A stretch of 64,000 bases of DNA from Pelargonium x hortorum (GCA_036897525.1 JAYMTJ010000009.1:124001-188000), one strand, 5' to 3'. Positions 44,781 to 57,410 are shown, counted from the first letter of the stretch. Notes: generated from the letters alone by a model not told the origin. Program-made: numbers and translations.

Positions 44781-46640
44781 AGTTATATTTGACACTGAGA
44801 CAAGTAAAGAAATTCCTTCCGTTTTTTTGAGATTCATTCAATTCCAGGAAGCACTTAAAGAAAGAAGGAGTTCACAAGAAAGGTAGAGAATACAAATATT
44901 GAAGCTTAAAGAGCTGCAATTCTAGTAAGTCATAAAAAAGTTGTGGGTCTTCTCTAGTGTAAGGTGGTAAAGAATTCTAGGAAGCTTATAAAGGTTTCTT
45001 TCATTTGTCTTAAGTTCTATTCTTACCCCAGTCACAATTACTTCTATCTACTTCTTGATGACTATACTCTTGGACTGCCTTAATTAAATGACTTCGGAAT
45101 CTTGTGCTAGAGAACTCCGATATTAGTGGATAACAGAAACTTTGTTTTAGGAAAGCTGCTTAGGAGGTGTAGCTCTGTATAGATATTTGTAAAGCCATGA
45201 ACTGGAGTCATATTATAATGGAAAGCATCTCTCTAGAGTTTAGGTAGTTACTCAACTTCTGTGTATTCTTTCTTTTGAGATTCTTTACTGGAAATCCAAT
45301 AATGTATTCCAGTATTCTTTGTAGGAGTTTTGAGTGAGATGGAATAGGTAGCAATAAAGGTATTTGTATTCAAGTTATTCCTTTGAGTTTAAGATACATC
45401 CATAAACCAGATTCCTGGGATTGCAGCTAAAGGAGTTTGCTAAAGCTCTATCTTAACAGTCGGTGTAAGGAGTTGCCAAGTGTGAAAGCTAAGTTGTTGA
45501 AGTCCTTTCCAGTGGTGTCTAAGAAGTCCAAACCCTTTGTATTCTTGGTTAGTTGTTTCGGAGTTATCCGGATTGACAGGAATGAAATTAAGGGTTGCAC
45601 CCTTGTTTCGGGTTTACCATTTTAAGCGGAATACGAGAGCTCTAAGGAAAGGTGACTTAAGAAAGCTAGGAGGTGAACAATAGAAGAAAGTTGGTGGATA
45701 TGTAGTGAAAGGTTTGCTATAGCCTTTTATCAAGTTGAATGACAGGTTTTGCAAGGCTGTAGTATACTGAACTGAGTCGTCAAGAGTGTTTCCTTAGGCA
45801 TAGACAGACTGTTTCTTTTAGTTAGAGAGTAGCGCGAAAGCTTTTGATGAGTATGCCCGACTCGTGTAGTGTAAGAGGCTTTTTTCAGGAGATCCTGTTT
45901 AGCCTATAAATACCAAGTGTTTCCATATTCTCACAATTCATTCCCCAGCCTTTGTTTTGTAGTTTTGTTTCCTAGTGTCCGCAGTAGTACGCGAAGGGCT
46001 CCGTTTCTATTTCATTTTGTCGTAGATATGCCAAGAATAGTTAAGTGCGAGGTGTTAGGTTTCATAGTGTTCAAGGTCGTGGGGATTCTACTCTCTATTT
46101 TGCTATATCTCAGCAAAATCAGTTAGTGTCTACAAGTTTGAAAAGGGGAGGATAGGCTTTTTCCCCCCAAGTCTAAGGTGTTAGTTTTCTAGTGATAAGT
46201 AAGAATCTGGGAATTCATAGCTTGTACTTTTCTTTTACAGAAAACTTTTCATACTGGATATCCTGAGATTGCAAGAGAGCTTTCCTTATGAGGCTTGATT
46301 CCGATCTATACTGTACGGTAAAGGTGTTAACAGAGCTGTCGAGGGAAGGTGATAGGTATAGGTAGTTTTTTCAAGAGAATGTATTCTGGCTCTTGTTTGT
46401 TGGCAGTCGTTTGTAAAGAAGGTGTCAATAGAATGAATTCTTCTTAATGAAACCTGTAACTACCGATGGTAAAGGAAATAAAGGACTCTTTGTGATGGTG
46501 AAACTAGTCTAAGAAGGAAATATGCTAATCAATTACCTCGAATATTACGGAAGACTTTGTAATCTAAGGGTACAAGGGAAAGTAGTAACAGGTTCTAATC
46601 CTAAACTGATAAAGATAATAAATGTAAAACTATTATTGAA
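44781..46640. other. Gene-free texture-A block
   Basis: No gene is seen. It contains the second exact copy of the 17-base word (45124), GGTGTAGCTCTG near 45175 and TTGCCAAGTGTGAAAGCT near 45473. Frames at 45437-45625 and 45917-46126 are short and without domains. Confidence 0.6.
45124..45140 (+). repeat. Dispersed 17-base repeat, copy 2
   Basis: TAGTGGATAACAGAAAC is identical to 9231-9247. Both copies are preceded by AT-rich sequence and followed by T-rich sequence, without extended identity. Confidence 0.8.
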
Positions 46641-47510
46641 TTACCTCTATTCTTTTGACTATACTCCGATCTGATGGAATTTCCTAAAAAACCTTCTCAA
46701 CAAGTAAAACCCCAATACATACAAATGGATGCCTCGTACAGGTACTACATTCCTTTCCTGCAGGAACCTCTTTTCCTTAATAGGAACACTTTGCAGTTTT
46801 GGAAGAAAATCAATCCCTTAGATAGATATTCTTTTCCTTTAGCACAAATTCCCTCAAAAATCCGTTCTTTTTAATAAGAAAATTCAATTCTTTCGATTTC
46901 ATTTAATTGGCAAAGCAATAGTCCTTACAAGTGTAAAGCCAAGGGTTCAAATCCTAGCTGCTGAGGAATAAGACTAAATTGGAAACCGCCTAATAACGTA
47001 AGTAATACAGATTCGTAATAAGGGAAACAAAGCAAATACATCGGGAGGGTAATACAGAAAGCTTAGAAGCAACCGGGCCTATACGTTAGTCTATAATTTT
47101 TATTACTCACTCTAGTTTTCTTAAAAGGAACCCTTTTCGGAATTCTCCCTAACTGCGGGGAAGCTAATATATAGATATTGACTCAGTTTATTCCAGTTAT
47201 ATGTATATAATAAAATATCGCAAAGTCCAAAAAGCCGAATCCTCTTATAATTCAAAAAGTTTACTCTACTCGCATACAAATTCTCAGTAATAGCGCATTG
47301 TGATCTTCGTAAAACAGAGAGAACTTTAGTTTTACTTTTTAATTTCAAACCTGATCCTTAGTAAGTAGGAGTTATGGGCTGCCCCATGGATTTATTATCA
47401 GGACTTTCTAACTTCATTAACTGGGGATTGCTGGAGCCTTAAATAAGGTCGGAACGAACTTTGGATTTTCGTCACACATTCTAGGAAAACCGGGTATAAA
47501 AAGAAAAGGG
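46641..47510. other. Gene-free homopolymer-rich segment with tRNA relic (texture B)
   Basis: No gene is seen. It contains the tRNA relic near 46893. Frames 46674-46874 plus and 47121-47348 minus are short and unsupported. Confidence 0.6.
46893..46966 (+). pseudogene. tRNA relic, D-loop and T-arm
   Basis: TTTAATTGGCAAAGCAATAG resembles a D-arm, and GCCAAGGGTTCAAATCCTAG is a clear T-arm at the right distance. Between them TTAC and GTAA pair around only four bases, too small for an anticodon loop. The acceptor strands do not pair. Isotype unknown; the element is probably decayed. Confidence 0.42.
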
Positions 47511-47530
47511 TCTTATAAATAGAGTTTGTT

Positions 47531-47562
47531 AGTTTCTGGTTTTCTAGTAAAGTAAAGCTTTC
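47531..47562 (+). repeat. Texture-C repeat copy
   Basis: AGTTTCTGGTTTTCTAGTAA followed by AGTAAAGC keeps the GTTTC..TTTTCYAGTAAAG core of the 4720 copy. Confidence 0.5.
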
Positions 47563-47972
47563 AAATTGTTAGGGAATATAAAATAAAGAAGTAAGAGGGT
47601 TTAGAGATCCTATTAATAAAGTAATTCTGTGCTACAAGTATATAAAGTAAGGAGTGCTCTGCTCCTCTGATTTCAGTTTAAAGTGATAAAAAACGTTAAG
47701 GGATTCGTGTATTAATCTGGAATCTGGGGCAAATCATCAACTTTTATTATATTATAGGGGCATCCTAACTTTTTTTTTTTCGAAAATAGTCTAAAACTCT
47801 TTCCAAGTACTTTAATTTCTCTTTTTTCCTAGCCTAGTAAATTGAAATCCTCAGTCCTAAAGTATCCAGAAGTCTCATTAAGAAGTAGTCATGAAAGAAG
47901 CAAGTCCAAGAAGTTAAGAAAAAACTAGTATATTCTAGAAGTTGAGTAAGTTAAATCCGTTTCTTTTTTATA

Positions 47973-48070
47973 TGTTTCCAGGTTTTTAAGAGTTAAGAGT
48001 CTTTTTGTCAAGTTGAAGTTTTTTAAGTTCCATTTGTTTCAGGTGATTTCAATTCAAAGAGTTTAAGCAA
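47973..48070 (+). repeat. Two adjacent texture-C part-copies
   Basis: GTTTCCAGGTTTTTAAGAG with GTCAAGTTGAAG, then GTTTCAGGTGATTTCAA, ending in TTCAAAGAGTTTAAGCAA (48053-48070). The last 18 bases are identical to 57393-57410, which is also preceded by a GTTTCTG opening. Confidence 0.65.
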
Positions 48071-48600
48071 ATGAATTGAATTCTGGTCAAAAAGAAAAAG
48101 GAATTTATGTAACTAATACAATTTAGCAGGCCCATTTACTTTCGCTCTTGACAAGCCTTAGTATTAATCTGGTAGAACAGGGTTTTAAAGTCCTATCTTT
48201 TTAGATCGGTTTTAAGCCCGAAGAGATCTAAACTGAAACCTCAATCGCAGTGTTAGTGCTTATGAAATAGAGTCCGTTTTTTATACTAAACTTGGTTATT
48301 AGAAGCTTTCTTACTTAAATGGCATAAATCCAGCTTATTCCTTGTATATAGTATTAAATATCCCAACTCTTGTAAAGTAAGAGGGATAGCTTAGTTAAGA
48401 GGTATGACACTTTCATGTCATATGGAAACCCTTAGAAATACGTACACTTCCTTTTAGTATATTCAACAGGTACTGAGACGTAGACCAGTTACTTAACGGC
48501 GCTTATGTTTTGTGCAGGCTGTGATTCCTTTTTTTCTGTATTAGCTTATTAGCTGTCTAAACAAAATTGTTAATGCTTTACTTTTACTTCAATGATTCAG

Positions 48601-49420
48601 TATTGAGCTTTCGTAATATATGTAAAATTAACATACCTCCTAGTTTTAATAAAGGGAATTCTTAATATGCTATAATTAATATCGATAAGGGCCTTTATTT
48701 CATTTAGTAGGAGTAAGAACAAGTACACTGAAGTAGATAAGGAAAATACCGAAATTGAGAATCCTGTCTATACCTATTTATTAGTTTTCTTTATATCCCC
48801 AATCAAGGGGTGCCTAATTTATTTGGAAAGAGTCTCCTCGAAAGTACCACCAACCAGTTCTTAGCCTTTAGTTGAGAAAGCACTCCGCAAGAATTTTAAG
48901 GATTCTTAACATAAATCCACAAATAGGAAGGTCCCTAGCCAAAGCTTCCTTGTAGACACCTAAGGAGTGACTACAGTTCATTAGTAAAAAAAACAAGGCA
49001 CCCACTCCTAGATAATAGCAGGAATAACGTAGCCAAAGAATCGGAATTTGAAGCAGATTTAACTCTAGTCACCCTTGTACAATACAAGTTGTTTTATCAT
49101 TTAGTCTAAAACACTTGCTACTAGAAACAATATTAAGATTGATTCTCTAACTCCGGATAGTAACACTTTTGTCTTTACGAGAGTATAAAAATTGACATTA
49201 CAAAGTCATTTTGTTAGTAGCACTCAGTTACCTCTTAAAGTGAAGGCCTTTCTTCCTGGTCTAGTTAATAAGTAACAATGAGTTTTCATTTTTTTTTATA
49301 AGGGGATTCGGTTGCAGATCTAACTAAGCAATTTAAGGGGTTTAAAGGATATATGTAACTCTTCAAGAATTATTAAGGGGGGTCCAAAGGAATTTGTAAG
49401 AGTTATCTCGGGGAGCTTTT
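48601..49420. other. Gene-free homopolymer-rich segment (texture B)
   Basis: Nothing recognisable is seen. It is AT-rich with A/T runs and scattered G or C runs. Confidence 0.6.
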
Positions 49421-51172
49421 ACATTAAGATGTATCTGGAGCAAGTAAAGGAAACTTCCATCTTAACGGTAAATAAACGAGGAAGACTTTCTTATCTAATA
49501 AATCGAGTTTATCTTCTTGAGAACCAAACTCTAATTTGTAAGTCTATGAGCTGGTAAAGGAGTAATTAATTGTTCTAAGAGCTGGTGTTGCAGAATAACC
49601 AACCGGATTCTCTTAATGGAAAGCCGTTGCTAGATTCTATTTCCAAGGCATATCTTGAGGATAGTTTAGGATTGATTTTAGGAGAGATAACGTACAAAGT
49701 TGTTATTGATTCCGATCGGAGATAATTGATATAAGGAAACCCATTAACAGATTTAAGAGGGCAAGTTTGATACTAGTCTTGGTAACGGAGATTCCTTGTA
49801 AGCATTAACTTGAACCTGATTCTCTTCTTTGTCGGGATAGCTGGTACAGAATATCTATTTTATTCATTCCTTTCTTTGAGATGAGAGTAGATTCCTAAGA
49901 ATTGCTAACAGATTAGGCAAAAAGGTCTATAGAAAAGAGTATGAAGTCCTATCCGTAGGTGATGGTATAGCAAGAGTATCCCCTTTCTTGTTTCAAAATA
50001 CAAAATAAGGGAACAAAGAATCGCTGATATTATATAAACGTGAATCTGAACTATATTTTGTTTATATTCTCTATAGTATTGGACTTTAGAGATTTCATTA
50101 TAGCAAAGATAAGTGATTACATCAAGACTTGAATTAGGTTGTGTACGCCGGTTCTAGTCTGGATTATAGTAGTTATGTCAACAGAAATTGGAGGCTGTGG
50201 ACATGGTTATAATTTAAGTCCCAGATCCGTTAGTTTAAACAATCGCAATTTAAAAGGTATGTCTTCAATTCGCATCCGTGTATATGTATATCGAATCAGA
50301 TCCCTTTAGTTTAGTAAGAAACTAACCCATTCTTTACTTGTAAGTACGAAAGCTCTAGGAAATACAAATGTCCAGATAGAAACTCGATATCCTATCGGAT
50401 CCTTAGCTTATGATACCATTCTCAGAAAACAACATCGTTCGACATGTAAAAACCGTTGGTTCTATTCCGTGTCATTTTTTCAGCGTATGGAATTCCATCT
50501 TTCTTTAAGCTTTGAACACATCTTGTAAGAACCTGACCCACTTTTATATATAAGATGTGACAAGAAAGCTCTTTCCTAATTATCTATTGGAATCTTTCTG
50601 AGCTTATAAATAAAGTAAGTACTCTTAGAATTAGCCGATCCTTAAGAGCTTTATACTACCTATTTGCTAGATTTGTATCTACCATTAGCAGCCAGCCTCA
50701 GTCAATGAAAGAGCCTTAGTCTGATTAGCAGCCGGACTAAGTCTTGATGAAATGGAAAGAGCAAGTACCCTTTATAGTCCATATGAAATGTTGCCCCTTA
50801 AGTGTCATACCCAGTCAGTCATTTCTTTACCTGTATCTTATATCTTAAACAATGTTAAGCCACAATAGAATCGTGTATCCTGAACCTTGACCGATCGAGA
50901 TTAGCACTTTGAATTCTAGTTAGCTGAATTCCGTTATCATTATTAGTTCCTGTATACATCTTCCTTGTGAAAGCTCAAATAGATAAGGATAAGTAAGCTG
51001 GCAACTTATTTATTCTATTCAGCTCTACCTGGTATTCGAACTTTGTTTAGTCATAGTTTGTCTACACCTTTCTCGCTTGTACTTGTAATAGATATACCTT
51101 ATTCTGTTGAGTTGTACTTTGGATCATCTTTCTTGGTCTCTTGCCAATTTTTCTTTATCTTGAGAACACTCC

Positions 51173-51196
51173 CTGGAATATAGACTGGAATATAGA
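51173..51196 (+). repeat. Perfect 12-base tandem duplication
   Basis: CTGGAATATAGA occurs twice in direct succession. The identical copies suggest slippage that is recent relative to the other repeats. Confidence 0.9.
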
Positions 51197-51248
51197 CGAT
51201 CGGAAGCTGGAGCAGCTGTCGAAGTCAATGCTAGCTAGGGAAAGCTGA

Positions 51249-51320
51249 CCTTTGCAAGTGTAGTATTTTCTGTGTAAGCCGCTTCTGGAGTATTCCTTAA
51301 TTGTATTGGATAACAGAAAC
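51249..51320 (+). repeat. Two dispersed words in one place
   Basis: CCTTTGCAAGTGTAGT (51249-51264) resembles the copies at 40765 and 41101. TGGATAACAGAAAC (51307-51320) repeats the end of the 9231 and 45124 words. Both occur within 75 bases, which hints at a longer ancestral unit. Confidence 0.65.
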
Positions 51321-52657
51321 GGATTTTTCTTTCCTTAGGACTGAACCTCTAACGTCAGATCCTTGTATATTAAGAACTATATTGGTTTTAGGAAAGTACC
51401 TGATAATAAACACAACAATTAAAGAACTGTAACTAGTGAATTTAGGAGTTCACTAGTATGGTTTGTTGCAAGGAATTCTATTACCTTTGTTGAGTGTAGA
51501 TTCATAAGCTCTTATGATATGATGGAATCGTGGGTTTTGTTATTGCTTTAGCTCTGCAAACTTTATGGATTTGCTAACTCAAACCGGTCTTTGACCTCTT
51601 CTAACTAGAAATCCAATTCTAACAGGAAACTTACAGGAACCTGTTGGAGAATGAAAGCACTCTTGACTGTACCAAACTCATTCTTGTGCTTGACAGTACT
51701 CAATATACCTTACCATAGGAACTAGACAGACCTATTTGAACTCTCTAATCCTAGGAACTGACATGAATAACACAGTCCCTGAAAGTCCATGTACCTCTTA
51801 TAAGGAAAGCGAGCAAATTACATGCCTTGAAAGCAACTCTTGTCTTATGGTGCTAGCTGTATTGCAGGTAAAGAAACAGAGAATCTATCTGATGCTAGGA
51901 AATCTTATTTGAAGTAGTGCTGAGGATTTAAGTACGTGAGCTTGCTTGGATTTACCAGATCTAGTTAATAAGTCACAATGTAACATGAAAGGAAGTACCT
52001 ATCTATTTGGAAGTGTTAGATATTAAAAGCTGGAGTTCTGGATAGGCTCCTACTAAAGAATTGTGGAGATATAAGATTCTAGTTTCTCTTAACTTGATCA
52101 AAGAAGCTTTACAATTAGCTCGTATAAAAGGAACTTAATCTGCGCTTAACCCTAAGAATCCTCTCATCCAAGGTCAGTCATCATTACCGGTCTCAAGGCA
52201 GGCATGAAGCTATCCCACTCAGTAGTGCTTGCTAGCCCTGTCAAGGGCAATCTCCTCTACCTTAGGATCCAAACTACACACCGAACCAGTACAGATTCGT
52301 TTTAAGGAGTTATAGAAAATATCTTCTATTTGTTTGGTAAAGCTAGGTACTGAGGTAGCTTGGCTAAGGAATTCCTGGAGCTAATGGAAGCTGGTAATGA
52401 AAGAAGATCTTAAGGCTAGGAACTTTTTTCTTGATCGACTGTGAGAGCAGGTGTTGCTAGTTAAGCAATGATTACATACAGGATTTCCAGAACCGGTTTT
52501 TGATGGACAGTAAAGTAAAGTGAAGTGAAAAATAACTTAACTGTACTAAAAAGGACGAAACCCTGCTCAGCACTCTTGAACAGTTAGTTCTCTCTTGTCC
52601 TCCTTCATTTAAAGCTGAATGAATTGTCTCTCTTAGCAGTCTCCCTTTGAAAAGAAT

Positions 52658-52693
52658 GCGGGTTTGAACCTTAGGCTTTAACAATTACACCGC
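52658..52693 (-). pseudogene. Mini tRNA-like relic lacking an anticodon arm
   Basis: On the minus strand GCGGTGTAATTGTTAAAGCC runs directly into TAAGGTTCAAACCCGC. GCGG and CCGC at the two ends can pair, and the D-arm-like and T-arm-like parts abut with no anticodon arm between. I infer a deletion derivative of a tRNA starting GCGG, or a fused pair of arms. Isotype unknown. Confidence 0.35.
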
Positions 52694-53978
52694 GATTTAC
52701 CTTTTTTTATCAAATTCTCAAAAGTCAAAATTTCATTATTAGCTGTCGATGTATAAGTATAAAAGGAGGTACAAAAAGGGATTTTTAATATTTCATTTAA
52801 GTGATTCTCTTCGACGACCCATTGTAAACAAAGAAAGATAATACATGTTATAGGGGCTTAACCTTCAATTTTGGTTCGGTAAGTAGAAACTGGAAAATTG
52901 AATTTGAGAACTAACCCTTATAAATTGATATAAACGCCTTGCCCTTTATTAGGATTGCAGTAATTTGGTAAGTAACTACAGTATTAAACTGTAGCATACG
53001 CCGACTAGAACCCCTCTTTTCAGAGATTTCTTTAGGATTGGATTTCACTAGCAAACAACAAAAAAAGCGGGTTGCCAGAGGTTAAAAGAGGTCCCTGAAT
53101 CTAGGAAATTTCTTAGGTTTTTTTTTGACTACCTCAGCACGGAGAACACTTTTCCTATATTTTCTTTATCTTCTTCTTAAGTTCCAGTCTTAACAAACCT
53201 TACCTTAGTATAATACAGAGGAGATAGAAATAGAGTTTAGATTTCCAAGTACTAGAGTGGAGTTAGCCAAAAGGAGCGACCTCTTTCTGAAGGGGAGGGG
53301 CTATCCTAAGAGAATAGGTGTTATACGTCACAAGTCCCGTGGTGGAATAGATAAAACTTTTCAGTTTCTATATATAACTCTGTTCAATTATTCCCTTAGA
53401 AGAGAGTGGGCTCCTAGCAATTAAATCTCTTCTTTGAGGTACATTTTGCTACCAAAAGATAGTTTCGTCGTAGAGTAGAACTTAAGGTTACATATTCTAC
53501 TATATTTAGTTAGTCAGGGTACCTAGTAGGTGCAAACTCTTCAAAATGAATGTTTTATTTTAGTAAAATATTAAGATGATAAAGAAACTAACAGTAAAAC
53601 TTTGCCTTTGAAGGTACGAGATTAAGGAAATTTAGACTTGTTTTGGAAACCCTATATAGACCTTCATTCATAAGTTGGGATCCTTCCTTCAATACCGGGT
53701 AAAGGCAACCTATAAGAATCTAATTAATCCTAGCATCAGTTCCATTCAATAGTTTATCAATAGATAGAATTTAGAATATAGGAGAAGACACCCTTAGGCA
53801 CACGCTAACTTGGAATTTTTAGTAAAAAAGAAGAATATATCACAAAGTATAGACGCTTTAATATAATATTTCGTAGATGAAGTACGACTTTAAAAGAGGC
53901 GTAGTAAGGATTTGTTATACCTTACCTGTACTGTAATAAACGTAGCATCTAAGATTATCGAGTATCTAGTGACCCTTT

Positions 53979-53988
53979 CCCGGGCCCG
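53979..53988. repeat. GC cluster CCCGGGCCCG, second copy
   Basis: Ten bases are identical to the start of the palindrome at 40551, again in AT-rich DNA. It is preceded by CCCTTT and followed by AGGAAG. Confidence 0.65.
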
Positions 53989-54167
53989 AGGAAGCTCTAA
54001 AGTCAATTTACAAAACCGAAAAGCTGGATATACTATATAAAATAAAGAACTGGTAAATTCGGTCATAAAATTGTAAGCAAATATAACAATAACCGCAGGG
54101 CAAATCAAATAGAGATGTACTTTAGAATTTCTTTCTTGAAATGCAAGATAAAAGTCTAGATCACAAC

Positions 54168-54240
54168 AAATGAGTTAGGAATTGAACCTACTTTTGTACT
54201 AATTCCTTCGATCTGGAAATGCTTTTAAGAAGATACAGAC
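54168..54240 (-). pseudogene. tRNA relic with anticodon-arm-like and T-arm
   Basis: On the minus strand TTCC pairs with GGAA around AGATCGAA, one base too many for an anticodon loop; GAU (isoleucine) could be read from it. This is followed by AAGTAGGTTCAATTCCTAAC, a T-arm with four pairs. No D-arm or acceptor stem is evident. It is decayed, and the isotype is only a guess. Confidence 0.4.
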
Positions 54241-55144
54241 TGAGAAAGTTATAGTTATGAGTAAGATTTTTTTTATAGTATGAAAGAAGGTAAACAGTTG
54301 TAAGAGGTTTTCTCCTACATTTAAGTCTCCGTTTTTTTGACTTTAATTAAAAGGAGGTTCCCGGCAGAGAAGAGCAAAAATTTTGACTTATTTGGCAATG
54401 AGATAAAGTCTAAGGGTGGGAACCCTGGGTTTCCTTTTTTCTTTTCTTCCGTAGTCCTAGCTTTTAGAGTGACGTAAAAATATGAAGTTTAAACTGGAAC
54501 CTTTGCGAGAAAATCCAAATAACTTCACTTGGGGTCTTTTTTACAGTAATTTCTTTTATTATTAGCTTTGCAAAGAAAGTCCCTTTACTATTTCATTTGG
54601 TCTTAGGTTTGTAGTTTTTTTCTATCCGAAGCCCGTCGAGTGTGTCTCCTTTTTAACGATATCCATCCATTCCTGGGTATACTCTTTTAGGATCTCGCCA
54701 GAATTAAAGGTAAACTTAACTATGACAACGAGATATCCCGATTTTGTAGATGTAGACTCGGTATGCTTTTAGCCTATGGTGACACCCTTTTTTAACAGTA
54801 ATGCACAAGGACATTGTACAATTTTTCAAAATAAGTCAGCCTTTAGAGGTACGGTGTGACTGATTGAGCCTAACCTGAGTCTTGCTGGGAACACTTTCTT
54901 GCTTTTAACAAGACTGTAAAGTCATAAATTATAAATAGACAAAGAGTTTATTTTCTGCCTGCGGAAGAGGTTCCAAGAAATCCTTGATTTATAAGGGATA
55001 TAATTCTATGAGGGGCTCCCTGTTTTGGGTTATTATCTTTTTTTCTTGACCAGTACAGAAAGGTTCTACGAGTCCGGTCGGATATAATATTTAGAGTTAG
55101 AAGGTCCGCTAAGCTAAAAAATGCCAAAACCTAGTACCCTCTCT

Positions 55145-55162
55145 ATAATAAGCATAATAAGC
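55145..55162 (+). repeat. 9-base tandem pair
   Basis: ATAATAAGC occurs twice in a row. It is a simple local duplication. Confidence 0.8.
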
Positions 55163-57380
55163 AGTTTTAGCCCCCCTTTAGAAAGCTACCGCGTAAGGAA
55201 AGAGTCTTGGTACTAAGAAAAAGAATTAGAAAATATAGGCTAAAGCACTGCATAAGCTAGCCCACTCTACCCAAGTCAGCTACTTTTAAGTTGGCGTCGC
55301 TAAAATGTGTTTGAGATAAGCGGTCCTAAATCTAGAAAGCTCTCGTAGAGTCTCTAAAAAAGCTACTCCCGTGAAGCTAATACCAAAACGCGAATTCTTA
55401 GGAGCTATCTAGTTGCAATTTCATATAAGGTAAGAATTTCTTAACGAAGCTACTTATTCAATTAAACTGCGGTAGGGCAGGGCTTAAAATAGAATAAATA
55501 TGCTTTTAGTTTAAGACATTCAAGAAAAGATATCGTTTTGCCAAGACTAAAAGAAGATACTGAATATTATGTACGTTACTGCTTTGCTCTTTATTATAAA
55601 ACTACCGCTCTGCTCTAACCTTTCGGTATTTTTTTGTGGAATACTCCGCTTTTTTTTTTGAACTAGAGGATCCTTTACCTACGTAGTCGACCTTGATTAG
55701 GATAAAGACCTTCCACTCCCCAACAAGATCCATTTTCTTAATCTTTTAAGACCCTTTTGAACGGGATGCAAGTTGAGAAAAAAGGGATACCTGTAAAAGA
55801 CTCAAAATGGGGAAGCATTATTGGGCAAGGTAATTCATGTTTTAATGCACGGAAATGTTCGTACAAAGTTCTAATTCTACTGATATTTTACTCGGAACAA
55901 GGGAGGCGCTGGTCCAGTCTTTAGTTAACAGGCTGGCTATACCTAGGTGAAATACCTTGCACACGGTTTTCGAAATTCTAAGTAGAGTCTAGGAAGAATA
56001 AAGCCTTTTTTTAGAGATCACTCTTATTTCTTTTGTAATGATAGGGTTCCTTGTCTTGTACGGGATACAGGTACTCGTCTTATTAGAGATTTACTACAGA
56101 GATGGGTATCTAATGTTTATTCATGAGTAGCTAGTATATAGTATGGAGTCTATTCTAAATAATTGAATTCGTTTTCTATGATAGAAGAGTGCCCTTTTTT
56201 TTGTACTCCATTTTCATGCTCTCAATTCCGTAAGAAAGAAATAGAAGTCAAATTTCCTATAAATTGTACTCTTTTTTAGTTGATGCTAACTTTTCTACCA
56301 CTTTTTGTACTTCGGTAGATTGAAGACATTTTTGGTATTTGGTAAATAATTTCCAACAAAGACTTAATTAAAGAAAAGGTTGAGGAGTAAAGCAAACAAT
56401 ACAAAATCTCCTAGAACTCCTTACTTAAGAGAAGTCTATAAAGAAAGATTTAAAGAAAACTGTACCGCAAGTAAGTTCTTTATTTTAACTGGTGTGTGTA
56501 TAGCAGCTATGTTGTTGGTAACTTATCCTAAAACGAGTAGATCCCGGTTTATTATTTAGGCATTATAAAGCTTCTGAACAAGTTAAAGGTTCCCCATTAA
56601 AGTAAGGTTAAATATAGGAAATCCCAAGAATTTGTATAAATATTAGGGTTGTTCGCTTTAGTCCTTATATTTTATTTGGAAGTCTTTCTAATTAGTTTAG
56701 GGAGGGTGCTGCTTTTCCTCTTGATGTTAGTGGATATTTGGCATAGGAATTGAAATGAAAGTCTGGTTTTTCTGTATCTGTTGGTGTCATATAATGTGCG
56801 GCATATTCTCAGAGGTATTCATAACAACGCTCTAAAGAAAACTCTCAAGTCAAGCAAGTTAGGTTAAGAGAGTTCTAGGTCTGAAAAAAGGTATTCTGAA
56901 GTTGTCGGTCTTTATAGTGTAGGGTTCACTATCTGTAATACTATATTGGGATTAACCTCGTAAAAAGGATTCGTGTATGTACTGTATAAAGTTAGTCCCC
57001 GAGAAACTACATAGCACAAGAGAGGAATTCCCTTTACTAATTAGCTAGTACGGGTATCTATATACTAAAGTTCTATATCTAATTAAGAAGAGTAATACAA
57101 ATACTAATAGAGCTACAAGTACAAGCAAAAGAAACTAACTAAATCAACTAAATCGGGGCTGGGAAATACAAGAAACCCGTGTTTAACTCCTAAAATAATC
57201 AGTCTAGCTCTAAGGTTGGGAACTCAAGGGTATTTTCTTTCATATGTCCTTCCCAGGTAACCGGAAAAGGAGTTGCCTGTTCCTTCGGAGGTTTTTCCTG
57301 TCTAGTCTTTTTTTTAGTTGGGAGAATAAATAATGAAGCTAAAGCATTTTCTGTGAGTCAAGTTCAAGTTTCCTCTTCTG

Positions 57381-57410
57381 GGTTTCTGTAATTTCAAAGA
57401 GTTTAAGCAA
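57381..57410 (+). repeat. Texture-C repeat copy
   Basis: GGTTTCTGTAATTTCAAAGA then GTTTAAGCAA; the final 18 bases (57393-57410) are identical to 48053-48070. Confidence 0.7.

Larger units (their letters stand above)
47511..48600. other. Gene-free texture-C block (plus orientation)
   Basis: No gene is seen. Copies or part-copies occur at 47531, 47973 and 48034. The T run of 12 at 47770 is the longest T run I noticed. Confidence 0.55.
49421..52690. other. Gene-free texture-A block
   Basis: No gene is seen. It contains a 12-base tandem duplication (51173), CCTTTGCAAGTGTAGT (51249), the third copy of TGGATAACAGAAAC (51307), and remnants of the 27-base repeat family near 51830 and of TTGATGGACAGTA at 52499. 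The mini tRNA-like sequence at 52658 is at its right edge. The 70-codon frame at 52472-52684 overlaps that edge and is not called. Confidence 0.6.
52691..56360. other. Gene-free homopolymer-rich block (texture B)
   Basis: No gene is seen. It contains the second GC cluster (53979), a tRNA relic (54168) and a 9-base tandem pair (55145). The 72-codon frame at 53890-54108 minus is not supported. Confidence 0.65.

Noticed and set aside
50190-50240. GGTTATAATTTAAGTCC resembling a loose T-arm
   Set aside because: The conserved TTC of the loop is missing and no stem forms.
53325-53365. CCCGTGGTGGAATAGATAA resembling a trnL 5' end
   Set aside because: No anticodon arm or T-arm follows.
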